Positions 10,733-20,074 of a stretch of DNA of 64,000 nucleotides are shown here, one piece after another. The stretch lies in the NCBI RefSeq assembly GCF_001421325.1, contig NZ_LMJY01000003.1, positions 47,818 to 111,817 of the forward strand, read 5' to 3'. The notes below the pieces were generated by a model. It was not told where the DNA came from. It saw only the letters and a program-made list of their open reading frames with translations, and searched no databases. The stretch is from Novosphingobium sp. Leaf2 (GTDB lineage Bacteria > Pseudomonadota > Alphaproteobacteria > Sphingomonadales > Sphingomonadaceae). The position numbers and the translations under genes are program-made. Positions within the stretch are counted from its first letter, which is position 1; every line of letters begins with the position of its first letter.

Positions 10733-11824
10733 TCAGTGCCGCGCCCGGTGCGCCGCCAACCATGTGCGTGCCCGAAGGATGGCGTTTTCGCGGATATCCT
10801 CGAAAAACAGTCCGATGTCGTGATAATGCATGCTGCCACCCGGCAGCGGCGTAAGGTCTAGCGTCGGGTCCGGATCCACGACCAGAAAACCCCGCTCGCA
10901 CCGTGCCGAAACCGCATGGGGCACGATCGCGCGCAGCGGCGTTGCATCGGGCGCGCCCGGCACCGCGCCTTTCGCCGCATAGCGCGAGGTCGCGCTGACC
11001 GAGCGCGAAAATGTCAGCGGGTTGATGCAAAGGATCGCAGGATCGGCGCCAGCGGGCAGTATCGTGCGATTGTATCCTTCCGCCCGGGCCACTGCCTGTC
11101 CCAGATCCGCGCTGGCCAGGATAGAGCCCCAGTGCACCACACAGCCGGTCCTGTCGGGCCGGTCACACACCGTCAGCGTCGATCCGGGGCGATCGAACTT
11201 GGCGGCGGGAAACGTGATCCCGACATCGTAGGCGGCGACCAGCCGGGCGGCCAGCGGTTTGCCGTCGATCTCCTCGTCCAGCAACCGCTCCAGGTGCGCC
11301 GCGCCCTGACTGTGCCCTGCCAGAATGAACGGCCTGCCCTTGTTGTCATGATCCAGATAGTACCGGAACGCGCGCTTCACGTCCGCATAGGCCAGCGCGA
11401 AAGCATCGTCACGAATCGCGCCGCCCCGCCGTTGCGCGCCCGAGGTTGCCTGCCGGTAACGCGGCGCAAACACCCGGCAGCACCCGTTGAAGGCGGCGGC
11501 CTGCCGCCCGATCACGCTGCCATCGGTCCACGCGTTCACCGTCCCATCCGCGACCGGCTGGTTCCAGCGATCGAGCGTGGTGTCGGTGGTAGGGTGGATG
11601 TAGAACACATCGACCGGCAGGTTCTGCCGGGCCACCGCTCCGGCGGGAACGGCGACCGCCGCGCCTTCGTGCCCCGGCCTTGCCGCCCAACTGGCGCTTT
11701 TCGCATAATCGGGCGCGGGCGGCGCTGCTTGCGCGACCGTTGGGGCTGCGTCCGCGCCTATCACCGGGTTGGGCACGGCAACCGCAAGGGCAAGGAGTAA
11801 CATTGCGGTATGGGCAAGGCGCAC
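10733..11824 (-). CDS. DUF3089 family alpha/beta-hydrolase-like secreted protein
   Basis: 363 residues from a GTG at 11824 preceded by GAGGGAG; an ATG seven codons later is the alternative. A signal peptide (MLLLALAVAVPNPVIGADA) starts the protein. The DUF3089 features are VDVFYIHPTTD, RVFAPRYRQAT and the nucleophile elbow AGHSQGAAH. The family is lipase- or esterase-like with unproven substrates. It lies downstream of the cytochrome c gene on the same strand with about 115 bp between, so it may have its own promoter. Convergent with the L,D-transpeptidase gene. Confidence 0.88.
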   Translation of the reverse strand: MRLAHTAMLLLALAVAVPNPVIGADAAPTVAQAAPPAPDYAKSASWAARPGHEGAAVAVPAGAVARQNLPVDVFYIHPTTDTTLDRWNQPVADGTVNAWTDGSVIGRQAAAFNGCCRVFAPRYRQATSGAQRRGGAIRDDAFALAYADVKRAFRYYLDHDNKGRPFILAGHSQGAAHLERLLDEEIDGKPLAARLVAAYDVGITFPAAKFDRPGSTLTVCDRPDRTGCVVHWGSILASADLGQAVARAEGYNRTILPAGADPAILCINPLTFSRSVSATSRYAAKGAVPGAPDATPLRAIVPHAVSARCERGFLVVDPDPTLDLTPLPGGSMHYHDIGLFFEDIRENAILRARTWLAAHRARH

Positions 11825-11939
11825 GGCGGGTGTAACTCCCTCAAACAGGCTCGTGCGCCCTGCTTTGAGCCTGCCAGGTTCCCTGTAAAGGTCGCAGGGC
11901 ACCTGTGCCCGCTGTTCGGAAAAACACCTTGCCGCCGGG

Positions 11940-12395
11940 CTATTTTGCCGGGCGCTGGCGGCGCAGGTAGGCGATGATGTCCGCCCGGTCGAGCGGGTCC
12001 GACACGCCGGCAAATTGCATCGAGGTTCCCGGCACCAAGGCGGACGGCCCGGCGATCCATGCGTTTAGCGTCTTTTCATCCCACACACCGCCGGCTTTCG
12101 ACAAGGCGGCGGTGTAGCCGAAGCTGGCGCTGTTGGTGGCGAACGGCTTTTTGAACACGCCGAACAGGTTAGGGCCGCCACGGTCCATGCCACCGTCCTC
12201 GATCGTGTGACACGCGGCGCATTGCCCGAACTTTGCCGCCCCCGCATCGGCGCTGGCGACGCGCATCAAGGCGGCAAATGAAGGGTTGGGTCCGGCCTGG
12301 CGCAGACGTGCGTCCCGGTCGTCAGTCTTACCGCGCCCACAGCCGGACACGGACAGCGCCGCGCACATAACAAGCAGAGTAAAGGAGCGGTGCAT
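11940..12395 (-). CDS. Class I c-type cytochrome, lipoprotein
   Basis: 151 residues. A type II signal peptide with lipobox LSVSGC (C19) anchors it to a membrane. Heme is bound through CAACH (C59, C62, H63) and the distal ligand is probably M126 in PGTSMQFAG, the arrangement of cytochrome c2/c550-like proteins. It probably shuttles electrons in the periplasm. No oxidase or dehydrogenase partner is adjacent. Confidence 0.92.
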   Translation of the reverse strand: MHRSFTLLVMCAALSVSGCGRGKTDDRDARLRQAGPNPSFAALMRVASADAGAAKFGQCAACHTIEDGGMDRGGPNLFGVFKKPFATNSASFGYTAALSKAGGVWDEKTLNAWIAGPSALVPGTSMQFAGVSDPLDRADIIAYLRRQRPAK

Positions 12396-12486
12396 GATGC
12401 CACCGTGCTAGCAGGGCTATGCCGGATCGGAAACCAGAGGCTTCCGGCAAGCAGCGGCGCCCGTCACTGCGAGCGCCGCGCCTGGG

Positions 12487-12693
12487 TCACATGCACTTGG
12501 TGAACTGGCCCTTCTTGGGACCTGACGCGATATGGCATTTGCCCTTGGCGTCCTTGACCACGCCGGTCTTTGTGGGCGCAGCAGTCGAGCACTTGATGAA
12601 TTTGCCTTTCGCGTCCTTGCACGAAGCCGCAAGCGTGGGCGACGCAGCAACTAGTCCGGCAAGAGCGACAGCGGTCATGAGATTACGAATCAT
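12487..12693 (-). CDS. Small secreted cysteine-containing protein with internal repeat
   Basis: 68 residues with a signal peptide (cut after TLAA, about residue 23). The mature 45 residues contain two related segments, CKDAKGKFIKC and VKDAKGKCHIASGPKKGQFTKC, giving four cysteines spaced as two possible disulfides and a strong positive charge. I do not recognise the family. A tract around 12705-12715 (GAAGGGACG on the coding strand) serves as ribosome site. It stands alone between the cytochrome gene and the Gly-rich lipoprotein. Confidence 0.75.
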   Translation of the reverse strand: MIRNLMTAVALAGLVAASPTLAASCKDAKGKFIKCSTAAPTKTGVVKDAKGKCHIASGPKKGQFTKCM

Positions 12694-12778
12694 AGGGACG
12701 TCCCTTCAAGAGTTCGACACATCTCGCTTACAATTTTGTAACCGTCGCGCAAAGAACGTTAACTTTTGGCCCGTGCGC

Positions 12779-14437
12779 CTAATGGTGGTGCTCGCCCGGT
12801 CGACCGCCACCGGAATGGCCGCCGCCGGGATGACCTTCCACAGGCCGGGCTGCAGGCGGGCGTCCACCGCCAGGATGGCCTTGGGGACGACCGCCGCCGG
12901 GGTAGCCACCGCTAGGACGCTCTGACCCATGACGCGCGGCTGCGGGTGCCATGCGGGGTGCTTCGACGGGACCCCGGAAGGCTTCTTGACCATGGCCGCG
13001 CGGGGCCGCGTATCCTGCCGTCACGTGGACAGCGGGTCGATTATGCGGTGCGCCGTATCGCGCCGCATTCGGTTCACCACGAAAGGCGGGCCGGTTGCCT
13101 TCATGCACCCGAACCGCGCGGGCTTCCTGCGCCGCGATCCGATCGCTGCGGGCGAAGTTTGCCTGATGCCGGTTCGCTGCGGGGCCGACAGGCGCGCCGC
13201 CGGGACGGCCCGGGTGCTGCCGCTGGGCCATCAGCGCCGCAGCCGGTGCACCGTGGTATCCGCCGAAACGGGCCGGGCCCGCTGGCGTGGCGCCGACTGG
13301 CGAGCCGAAGCGTTCGCCGCGTGGCCCTGCCATCGGGCCACGCCCGGCTGGGTCGAACCCGCGGCCCGGCCCGGCAGGTCCACCCGCAGGACCGGCAAAT
13401 CGCTGCGCCACCAAGGGCTGCGGGGCCGCAAAGGTCTGCCGGCGTGCGGCTTCGCGCTCCATTGCCATGGCCTGATGGTGATGCACGGCAAGCGCCGCCA
13501 AGGCTGCTCCACCAACGGCGGCTGCGGCGATCGGGGCGTAGTGGGCATTGTCATGCGCCCAGCTTGCCTGTTGCCAGCTCGCGGGGATCGCGCGGGGCGG
13601 CGGGGGTGTGCGGAAATCCTGATCGCGCCACTGCGCAAAGCGCTGCTGATCGGCATCGCGGCGCGCCGCTTCCTGTGCCCAGTACCGGCTTTGCTGCGCA
13701 TCTTCCTGGGCGTGATACGCGGCCCAGTCCGCCTGCCGGTCGCGGTTTTCCATCCAGCGTTCGCGCCCCTCGACGATCGCGTTTTCGCGCGCCGCCCAGT
13801 CCGCCGCGGCAATGGCCTGCCGCTCACGCGAGGCGTCGTACAGACGCTGCGCGCGCCACAAATACGCCGAGGCGTAGTTCAGGCGCGGGCCGTAGTCGTC
13901 ATAAGGAATGATGCCCCCGTCCGGGCCGTAGATCACCGCCAGCTGATCGCCATCGTAGCCATACCCGTATTGCGGATCCCGGATGAAATACGGGCGATCG
14001 GCGCCGGTGCGGTAATAGTAGTAGCGATAGCCGTCGCTTACCGGCTCCATGAACACGCGCGATCCGTCGTACGCCTGCCAGGCCCACGGCTCCACGCCAT
14101 CATAGTCAAAGCCATAATCCGGCGGCGCATCGCCCAGCGATTGCGAGAAGTACGAGGCTTGGTCCGCGTACGCATAGGCCGCGCGTCTTTCCGGCACGCG
14201 CACGGTGCGGATCGGCTGCGAGGCCGGGATCGCTGCGGCCGGGGGCGCCAAAGCGCATTGCTGGGCGGCGGCAGTAGTCATGGGCAATGTGGCCGGCAGT
14301 GCGGGCAGCGCGGACACGGTTCCGTTCGCGGCGCCGTCCGCAGACTTGTTGCAACCTGCAACGCCAAGCGCGAGGACGAGCGCAGATGCGCCGGCAAGCG
14401 CAGAAGTGGTCAGATAACGATGTCCGGGTACCGCCAT
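12779..14437 (-). CDS. Large lipoprotein with Tyr/Asp-rich head and Gly/Pro/His-rich tail
   Basis: 552 residues. Lipobox LGVAGC (C about 29) follows a hydrophobic signal. Residues 80-200 are rich in Tyr, Asp and Trp (DYGFDYDGVEPWAW, YRYYYYRTG). Residues 200-290 form a charged Ala/Arg/Gln helix. A short hydrophobic stretch (IAAAAVGGAALAALAV) precedes HHHQAMAMER, and the last 200 residues are low-complexity Gly/Pro/Ala/Arg with repeats of the type HPGGGRP, ending in EHHH. I do not recognise a family. Surface anchoring and metal or polymer binding by the His/Gly tail are only inferences from composition. Confidence 0.75.
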   Translation of the reverse strand: MAVPGHRYLTTSALAGASALVLALGVAGCNKSADGAANGTVSALPALPATLPMTTAAAQQCALAPPAAAIPASQPIRTVRVPERRAAYAYADQASYFSQSLGDAPPDYGFDYDGVEPWAWQAYDGSRVFMEPVSDGYRYYYYRTGADRPYFIRDPQYGYGYDGDQLAVIYGPDGGIIPYDDYGPRLNYASAYLWRAQRLYDASRERQAIAAADWAARENAIVEGRERWMENRDRQADWAAYHAQEDAQQSRYWAQEAARRDADQQRFAQWRDQDFRTPPPPRAIPASWQQASWAHDNAHYAPIAAAAVGGAALAALAVHHHQAMAMEREAARRQTFAAPQPLVAQRFAGPAGGPAGPGRGFDPAGRGPMAGPRGERFGSPVGATPAGPARFGGYHGAPAAALMAQRQHPGRPGGAPVGPAANRHQANFARSDRIAAQEARAVRVHEGNRPAFRGEPNAARYGAPHNRPAVHVTAGYAAPRGHGQEAFRGPVEAPRMAPAAARHGSERPSGGYPGGGRPQGHPGGGRPPAARPVEGHPGGGHSGGGRPGEHHH

Positions 14438-14530
14438 GGCATGAGCTCCAGAAGATATCCGGCCCTAAATCGCCTTACCTTTCCCGGTTCCGCTCCTATA
14501 CCAATGCACCGGCGTATCGGCCCGCGCGCC

Positions 14531-15421
14531 TCAATCACAAACCGCGCCGATCATGTCGGCAAATGCGCGCGTGGTGGGTGACGGATTTTGCCGGTGGATC
14601 AGCAGCAGCTGGCTGGTGAACGGCACGTCCATGCGCCGGAACGCCAAAGTATCCAGGCCTAGCCGTTCCATCGGGGCGGAAAGGATGGACAGCCCGAAAC
14701 CCGCTGCGGTAAGCCCCAGCAGCGTCGCAAAGCTGGAGGCTTCCAGCGCGATGTCGGGGCGAAAGCCGATCCGTTCGCACTGCGCGATCACATGCTCGTT
14801 GAAGCCGGCACCGTTGATCGCCCCGAACATTACCAGCGGTTCGCCTTCCAGGTCGGCCAGCACCGGATTGCGGTCCAAGGCAGCCAGGGGGTGATCATGC
14901 CGCATCGCAAGGACGATGCCATCGCGCCGGATGCAGCGGGCGATCAAGTTCGGGCCGATGTCGGGCGTGTCGAACGTGCGGGCGATGCCGATGTCCAGCA
15001 TGCCGCGCTCCAGCCGCTCGATCTGCGCATCGCGCGGCAATTCGTCGAGCTTGAGTTCGACCTCCGGGAAGCGGCTGCGATAGCGTGACAGCGCGTCCAT
15101 CACCGGACGCACGAACGGCACCGACGTAGAGAATCCCAGCTGCAGCAGGCCCAGTTCGCCCCGATGGGCCAGCCGCGCGATCTGCGCGGCCCGGTCCGCC
15201 TGATCCAGCGTCGCGCGCGCCTCGGGCACGAACCGGGTGCCCGCTTCAGTCAGGCGGACGCGGCGGCTGGTACGTTCGAACAGCACCACGCCCAGCTCCT
15301 GTTCCAGGGCGCGGATCTGCTGGCTGAGCGGGGGTTGCGACATGCCCAAGCGCTGGGCCGCCCGGCCAAAGTGCATCTCCTCAGCCACGGAAAGAAAGTA
15401 GCGCAAGTGGCGAAGATCCAT
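14531..15421 (-). CDS. LysR-family transcriptional regulator
   Basis: 296 residues. Residues 1-60 form the winged HTH (MDLRHLRYFLSVAEEMHFGRAA, MSQPPLSQQIRALE), followed by a linker helix and a periplasmic-binding-protein-like effector domain (LGFSTSVPFVRPVMDAL, LDIGIARTFD). The subgroup looks like the BenM/CatR type that binds small acids, but the ligand cannot be read from sequence. It is divergent from an RND efflux operon across a 236-bp gap that holds a strong dyad, so it is the likely regulator of that pump. Confidence 0.93.
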   Translation of the reverse strand: MDLRHLRYFLSVAEEMHFGRAAQRLGMSQPPLSQQIRALEQELGVVLFERTSRRVRLTEAGTRFVPEARATLDQADRAAQIARLAHRGELGLLQLGFSTSVPFVRPVMDALSRYRSRFPEVELKLDELPRDAQIERLERGMLDIGIARTFDTPDIGPNLIARCIRRDGIVLAMRHDHPLAALDRNPVLADLEGEPLVMFGAINGAGFNEHVIAQCERIGFRPDIALEASSFATLLGLTAAGFGLSILSAPMERLGLDTLAFRRMDVPFTSQLLLIHRQNPSPTTRAFADMIGAVCD

Positions 15422-15435
15422 ACGATCAGGTCCTG

Positions 15436-15466
15436 CAATATATCAATCGAGCCGATTTATATATTG
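15436..15466. promoter_or_regulatory. Dyad operator, probable LysR-type binding site
   Basis: Arms CAATATATCAATCG (15436-15449) and CGATTTATATATTG (15453-15466) are reverse complements with one mismatch around a 3-base centre. It sits 15-45 bp before the lysR ATG and about 190 bp before the RND operon. AT-rich interrupted dyads with T-N11-A cores are the usual LysR sites, so autoregulation and control of the divergent pump are inferred. Confidence 0.65.
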
Positions 15467-15657
15467 GACACCACATAGCCAAGAGCGCAATCGCCCGGCA
15501 ACGAACCCGCAACCGGGCAACAACACCAGTGTTCACCGCTTGACGCCGCATGGCTGAAGCAGGTGGGCTGGACCCACCAAACGCGGGAGCCGGGAACGGG
15601 ATGTCAGGTTGCGTTGCGTCGCACACCATCCAGGTGTGCGGGCGCGCGGAGACGTGA

Positions 15658-18600
15658 ATGCTCGATATCGTCAAAGTTGCCCTGCACCGCCCCCTGACTT
15701 TCATCGTCATGGCCATTCTGATTGGGCTGGGCGGCATCCTGGCGGCGCTGCGCACGCCAGTGGACATCTTCCCGGACATCAAGATCCCGGTCATCGCGGT
15801 GGCGTGGCAGTATTCCGGACTGCCCCCTGAAGACATGTCCAACCGGATCATCACCCCGTTCGAGAGGGTGCTGACCACGACGGTGAACGATGTGGGGCAT
15901 ATCGAAAGTCAGTCCTACCAAGGCGTGGGCATCGTCAAGATCTACTTCCAGCCTAATGTCGACATTCGCACCGCAACCGCGCAAGTCACCTCGGTTTCGC
16001 AAACCGTCCTCAAGCAGATGCCGCCGGGCGCGACGCCGCCGCTGATCCTTAACTATTCGGCATCCACGGTCCCGATCCTGCAGCTTGCGCTGTCCGGCAA
16101 GGGCCTTAGCGAGCAGCAGCTGTTCGATCTTGGGCAAAACCAGATTCGCCCCAGCCTGGTCACCATTCCAGGCTTGGCCATGCCCTATCCTTCGGGCGGC
16201 AAGCAGCGGCAGGTGCAGATCGACATCGATCCGCAGGCGCTACAAGCACGCGGCCTGTCCGCACAGGACGTGGCCAACGCAATCGCCAACCAGAACCAGA
16301 TCAACCCGGCGGGCTTCGTACGCATGGGGTCGACCGAGTTTAGCGTGCGACTGAACAATGCGCCCGATTCGATCAACAAGTTGAACGACCTGCCGGTCAA
16401 AACCGTCAATGGCGCCACGATCTACATGCGCGACGTGGCCTACGTGCGCGATGGCAGCGCCCAGCAACAGAACGTGGTGCACGTCGATGGCGCACGTTCG
16501 GTGCTGCTGACGATCCTGAAGAACGGGTCGGCTTCCACGCTGGCGATCGTGCAAGGCGTGAAGGATGCCTTGCCCGCGATCCAGGCCACCCTGCCCGCAT
16601 CGCTCAAGGTGCTGCAGGTGGGCGACCAGTCGCTGTTCGTGAAGGCGGCGGTGGACGGCGTGGTGCGCGAAGGCGCGATCGCCGCGGCGCTCACCAGCCT
16701 GATGATCCTGCTGTTCCTCGGCTCGTGGCGCTCCACCGTCATCATCGCGCTGTCGATCCCGCTGGCGGTGCTGGCGGCGATCGGCGCTTTGGCGATGTTC
16801 GGGCAGACGCTGAACGTGATGACGCTGGGCGGGCTGGCGCTGGCCGTGGGCATCCTCGTCGATGATGCCACGGTCACCATCGAGAATATCAACTGGCACC
16901 TCGAACAGGGCAAGGACGTGATCCAGTCCATCCTTGATGGCGCGGCGCAAATCGTCACCCCGGCGTTCGTATCGCTGCTGTGCATCTGCATCGTGTTCGT
17001 GCCGATGTTCTTCCTGCCGGGCGTGGCCGGGTTTCTGTTCGTGCCGATGGCGCTGTCGGTGATCTTCGCGATGATCGCCTCGTTCATCCTGTCACGCACA
17101 TTGGTGCCGACCATGGCGATGTACCTGCTCAAGCCGCACGTGCACCGGCCTGACGCTCATGATGACAGCGCGCCGCCGCGCAATCCGCTGGTACGCTTTC
17201 AGCACGGGTTCGAGGCCCGCTTCGAAAAGATCCGGGGGGGCTACATCGGGCTGCTGAAGCGCGCGCTCGATAGCCGCAAGCCGTTCATGATCGGCTTTCT
17301 GGCGGTCGTGGTAATTTCCTTCGGGCTGTTGCCGTTCCTGGGCAGCAACTTCTTCCCCTCGATCGATTCTGGCCAGATCGCCATGCACGTGCGCCTGCCG
17401 GTGGGCACCCGCATCGAATCGAGCGCGGCAGGCTTCGAACGGGTCACAGCCGCGGTGCGCCGCATCATCCCGGCGGAGGAATTGTCCGCGATGACCGACA
17501 ATATCGGCCTGCCGGTGTCCTCGATCAACACGGTCTATTCCAACACCGGCACGATCGGACCGCAGGACGGGGACATGCTGGTCACGTTGAAGGAAGGCCA
17601 CGCGCCCACCCAAGGCTACGTCGATCGGCTGCGCGCGGAACTGCCCAAGCAGTTTCCTGGCATAACGTTCGCGTTCCTTCCCGCCGACATCACCAGCCAG
17701 ATCCTGAACTTCGGCTCGCCCGCGCCGATCGACGTGCAGATCTCGGGCAAGGACCCGGCGGCATCGCGCGCCTATGCCCATAGGCTGATGGCCAAGCTGG
17801 GCAACGTGCCGGGATTGGCCGACGTACGTATACAGCAGCCCGCACACGCCCCGCAGCTTGAGGTCAACGTGGATCGCTCACGCATCGGGCAATATGGCTT
17901 GTCCGAAAAAGACGTGACCAACAGCCTCGCCAGTTCGCTGGCCGGCACCGCGCAGACCGCACCGGTCTATTTCGTGAACCCGGACAACAACGTGTCCTAC
18001 GCGGTGGTGGCGCAGGCGCCGGAATATCAGGTGGGCTCGATAGACCGGCTGACCAACGTCCCGGTATCGGGCACCACCGGCGCGCCATCGCAGCCCCTGG
18101 GCGCGCTGGCGTCGCTGCAGCGGTCGAACACCACGCCGATCGTGTCGCACTACAACATCCAGCCGGTGATCGACATCTACGGCACCACTCAGGGCCGCGA
18201 TCTTGGTGCGGTTGCAGGAGACATCAACCAGGCGATCAAGTCGCTGGAGAAGGACCTGCCCAAAGGCACCAAGGTGACGATGCGCGGCCAGTACGAGACG
18301 ATGAACACCGCGTTTTCAGGGCTGGGCTGGGGCCTGGTGGGCGCGATCTTCCTGATCTATCTGCTGATCGTGGTGAACTTCCAGAGCTGGGTGGACCCGT
18401 TCGTGATCATCACCGCCCTGCCCGCCGCGCTGGCAGGCATCGTGTGGATGCTGTTTACCACTGGCACCACCCTTTCGGTCCCGGCGCTGACCGGCGCGAT
18501 CATGTGCATGGGCGTGGCCACCGCCAACTCGATCCTGGTCGTCAGCTTCGCCCGCGAAAAGCTCGATGAACTGGGCGATTCGCGCGAAGCGGCGATCCAG

Positions 18601-18858
18601 GCCGGCCTCGTCCGCTTCCGCCCCGTGCTGATGACCGCGCTGGCGATGATCATCGGCATGGCCCCGATGGCGCTGGGCCTTGGCGATGGGGGCGAGCAGA
18701 ACGCCCCGCTGGGCCGGGCCGTGATCGGCGGGCTGATGTGCGCCACCATTGCCACGCTGTTCTTCGTTCCCACCGTTTTCAGCTTCGTCCACCGTCGCCG
18801 CCGCAGCGATGCTGCCGAAGCCCACCCTCATGCGGGATTGCAGCCCAGCCATGTCTGA
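15658..18858 (+). CDS. RND efflux transporter permease (AcrB/MdtC-like)
   Basis: 1066 residues, the usual length for a hydrophobe/amphiphile RND pump. The first helix lies near residues 10-30 with the large periplasmic loops after helices 1 and 7. TM4 carries the proton-relay aspartates D402 and D403 (AVGILVDDATVTIEN). It should export organic compounds in a trimer with the adaptor and outer-membrane channel encoded next. The GGAG just before ATG 15658 supports the start. Its stop overlaps the adaptor start by 8 bases. Substrate unknown; control by the divergent LysR protein is likely. Confidence 0.95.
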   Translation: MLDIVKVALHRPLTFIVMAILIGLGGILAALRTPVDIFPDIKIPVIAVAWQYSGLPPEDMSNRIITPFERVLTTTVNDVGHIESQSYQGVGIVKIYFQPNVDIRTATAQVTSVSQTVLKQMPPGATPPLILNYSASTVPILQLALSGKGLSEQQLFDLGQNQIRPSLVTIPGLAMPYPSGGKQRQVQIDIDPQALQARGLSAQDVANAIANQNQINPAGFVRMGSTEFSVRLNNAPDSINKLNDLPVKTVNGATIYMRDVAYVRDGSAQQQNVVHVDGARSVLLTILKNGSASTLAIVQGVKDALPAIQATLPASLKVLQVGDQSLFVKAAVDGVVREGAIAAALTSLMILLFLGSWRSTVIIALSIPLAVLAAIGALAMFGQTLNVMTLGGLALAVGILVDDATVTIENINWHLEQGKDVIQSILDGAAQIVTPAFVSLLCICIVFVPMFFLPGVAGFLFVPMALSVIFAMIASFILSRTLVPTMAMYLLKPHVHRPDAHDDSAPPRNPLVRFQHGFEARFEKIRGGYIGLLKRALDSRKPFMIGFLAVVVISFGLLPFLGSNFFPSIDSGQIAMHVRLPVGTRIESSAAGFERVTAAVRRIIPAEELSAMTDNIGLPVSSINTVYSNTGTIGPQDGDMLVTLKEGHAPTQGYVDRLRAELPKQFPGITFAFLPADITSQILNFGSPAPIDVQISGKDPAASRAYAHRLMAKLGNVPGLADVRIQQPAHAPQLEVNVDRSRIGQYGLSEKDVTNSLASSLAGTAQTAPVYFVNPDNNVSYAVVAQAPEYQVGSIDRLTNVPVSGTTGAPSQPLGALASLQRSNTTPIVSHYNIQPVIDIYGTTQGRDLGAVAGDINQAIKSLEKDLPKGTKVTMRGQYETMNTAFSGLGWGLVGAIFLIYLLIVVNFQSWVDPFVIITALPAALAGIVWMLFTTGTTLSVPALTGAIMCMGVATANSILVVSFAREKLDELGDSREAAIQAGLVRFRPVLMTALAMIIGMAPMALGLGDGGEQNAPLGRAVIGGLMCATIATLFFVPTVFSFVHRRRRSDAAEAHPHAGLQPSHV

Positions 18859-20074
18859 TACCGACTTCACGCCCGCATCCGAACAGACCGTCCACAGTGA
18901 CGCCTCCGGCCCGCATCCGCGCACCCTCAAGCGCGTGGGTATCGGCGTTGCCATCGTCGCGCTGGTGGTGGTCGCGTTCGGGATCACCTCGCGGATGCAC
19001 GCCACCAATCAGCTGGAGGCGGTGTCCCAGGATGCGGCGGTGCCCAACGTCGCGGTGGTGACCGCGCAAAAGAACACCAGCGGCAGCGATCTTGTGCTGC
19101 CCGGAACCATCCAGGCGTTCAACAGTGCCGAAATCAACGCCCGAACGAACGGGTACGTGCGGGCCTGGAAGGCCGATATCGGCGATCGGGTCCGCGCCGG
19201 GCAGACCCTTGCCATTCTTGATGCGCCGGACGTGGACCAGCAACTGGCCCGCGCGCAGGCGGAATACGTCACTGCGGTGGCGAACCAGCGGCTGGCGGCC
19301 ACCACCGCGCGGCGCTGGCAGTCGCTGCTCAAGCAGGATGCGGTTTCGCAGCAAGAGGCGGACGAAAAATCGGGCGATCTCGCCGCGAAGACAGCAGTCG
19401 CCAACGCATCGCTTGCCAACGTGCGTCAGTTGCGCGCAACGCAGGGCTTCACGCGGCTTGCGGCACCGTTCAACGGGGTGGTCACCAGCCGGTCGGCACA
19501 GATAGGCGCGCTGGTGGTGGCAGGAAATGCGTCCGCGCAGCCGCTGTTCACCGTATCGGACGTGCACCGCATGCGCATCTATGTCCAGGTGCCGCAGTCG
19601 TATTCCGCGCAGGTGCATCCCGGGATGACGGCACAGCTTTCGGTCCCCGAGTTTCCGGGCCGGGAGTTTCCTGCGCAGCTGGTGCGAAGCTCCGGCGCGG
19701 TGGACCAGAAATCTGGCGCGATGCTGGTCGAACTGCAGGCGGACAATCCGGGCGATGCGCTCAAGCCCGGCGCCTACGCCCACGTACGCTTCACCATCGA
19801 TGGTCTTGGCGGCGGTATGCGTCTGCCGGGCAGCACGGTGCTTTACGGGGCGAGCGGGCCCAGCGTGGCCGTGGTCGGCAAGGATGGCCGGGCGACAGTC
19901 AAGCCGATCAAGATCGCCCGCGACGAAGGCAAGACAGTGCTCGTTTCGGTAGGCGTGAGCCCCGGCGAAAAGGTGATCGACAGCCCGCCTGACTCCATCC
20001 AGACCGGCGACAAGGTGCAGATCGCCGCCCCTGAAAAGGCTGGGGCCGACACGCAGGCCAAGCCCAATGGCTAA
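18851..20074 (+). CDS. RND efflux periplasmic adaptor (HlyD/MFP family)
   Basis: 407 residues, beginning with a cytoplasmic tail and one transmembrane helix (residues 30-45, IGVAIVALVVVAFGI). It has the barrel-sandwich motif pair INARTNGYVRAWKADIGDRVRAGQ and RLAAPFNGVVTSR around an Ala/Gln-rich helical hairpin. The family bridges the inner-membrane pump and the OMF channel. The start 18851 overlaps the permease stop; the longer frame from 18749 lies inside the permease gene. The order permease-adaptor-channel is the reverse of acrAB. Confidence 0.93.
   Translation: MSDTDFTPASEQTVHSDASGPHPRTLKRVGIGVAIVALVVVAFGITSRMHATNQLEAVSQDAAVPNVAVVTAQKNTSGSDLVLPGTIQAFNSAEINARTNGYVRAWKADIGDRVRAGQTLAILDAPDVDQQLARAQAEYVTAVANQRLAATTARRWQSLLKQDAVSQQEADEKSGDLAAKTAVANASLANVRQLRATQGFTRLAAPFNGVVTSRSAQIGALVVAGNASAQPLFTVSDVHRMRIYVQVPQSYSAQVHPGMTAQLSVPEFPGREFPAQLVRSSGAVDQKSGAMLVELQADNPGDALKPGAYAHVRFTIDGLGGGMRLPGSTVLYGASGPSVAVVGKDGRATVKPIKIARDEGKTVLVSVGVSPGEKVIDSPPDSIQTGDKVQIAAPEKAGADTQAKPNG

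Noticed and set aside
12929..14581. 550-codon plus-strand frame
   Set aside because: Antisense of the Gly-rich lipoprotein; Arg/Cys-rich translation without motifs. The lipoprotein has a signal and lipobox.
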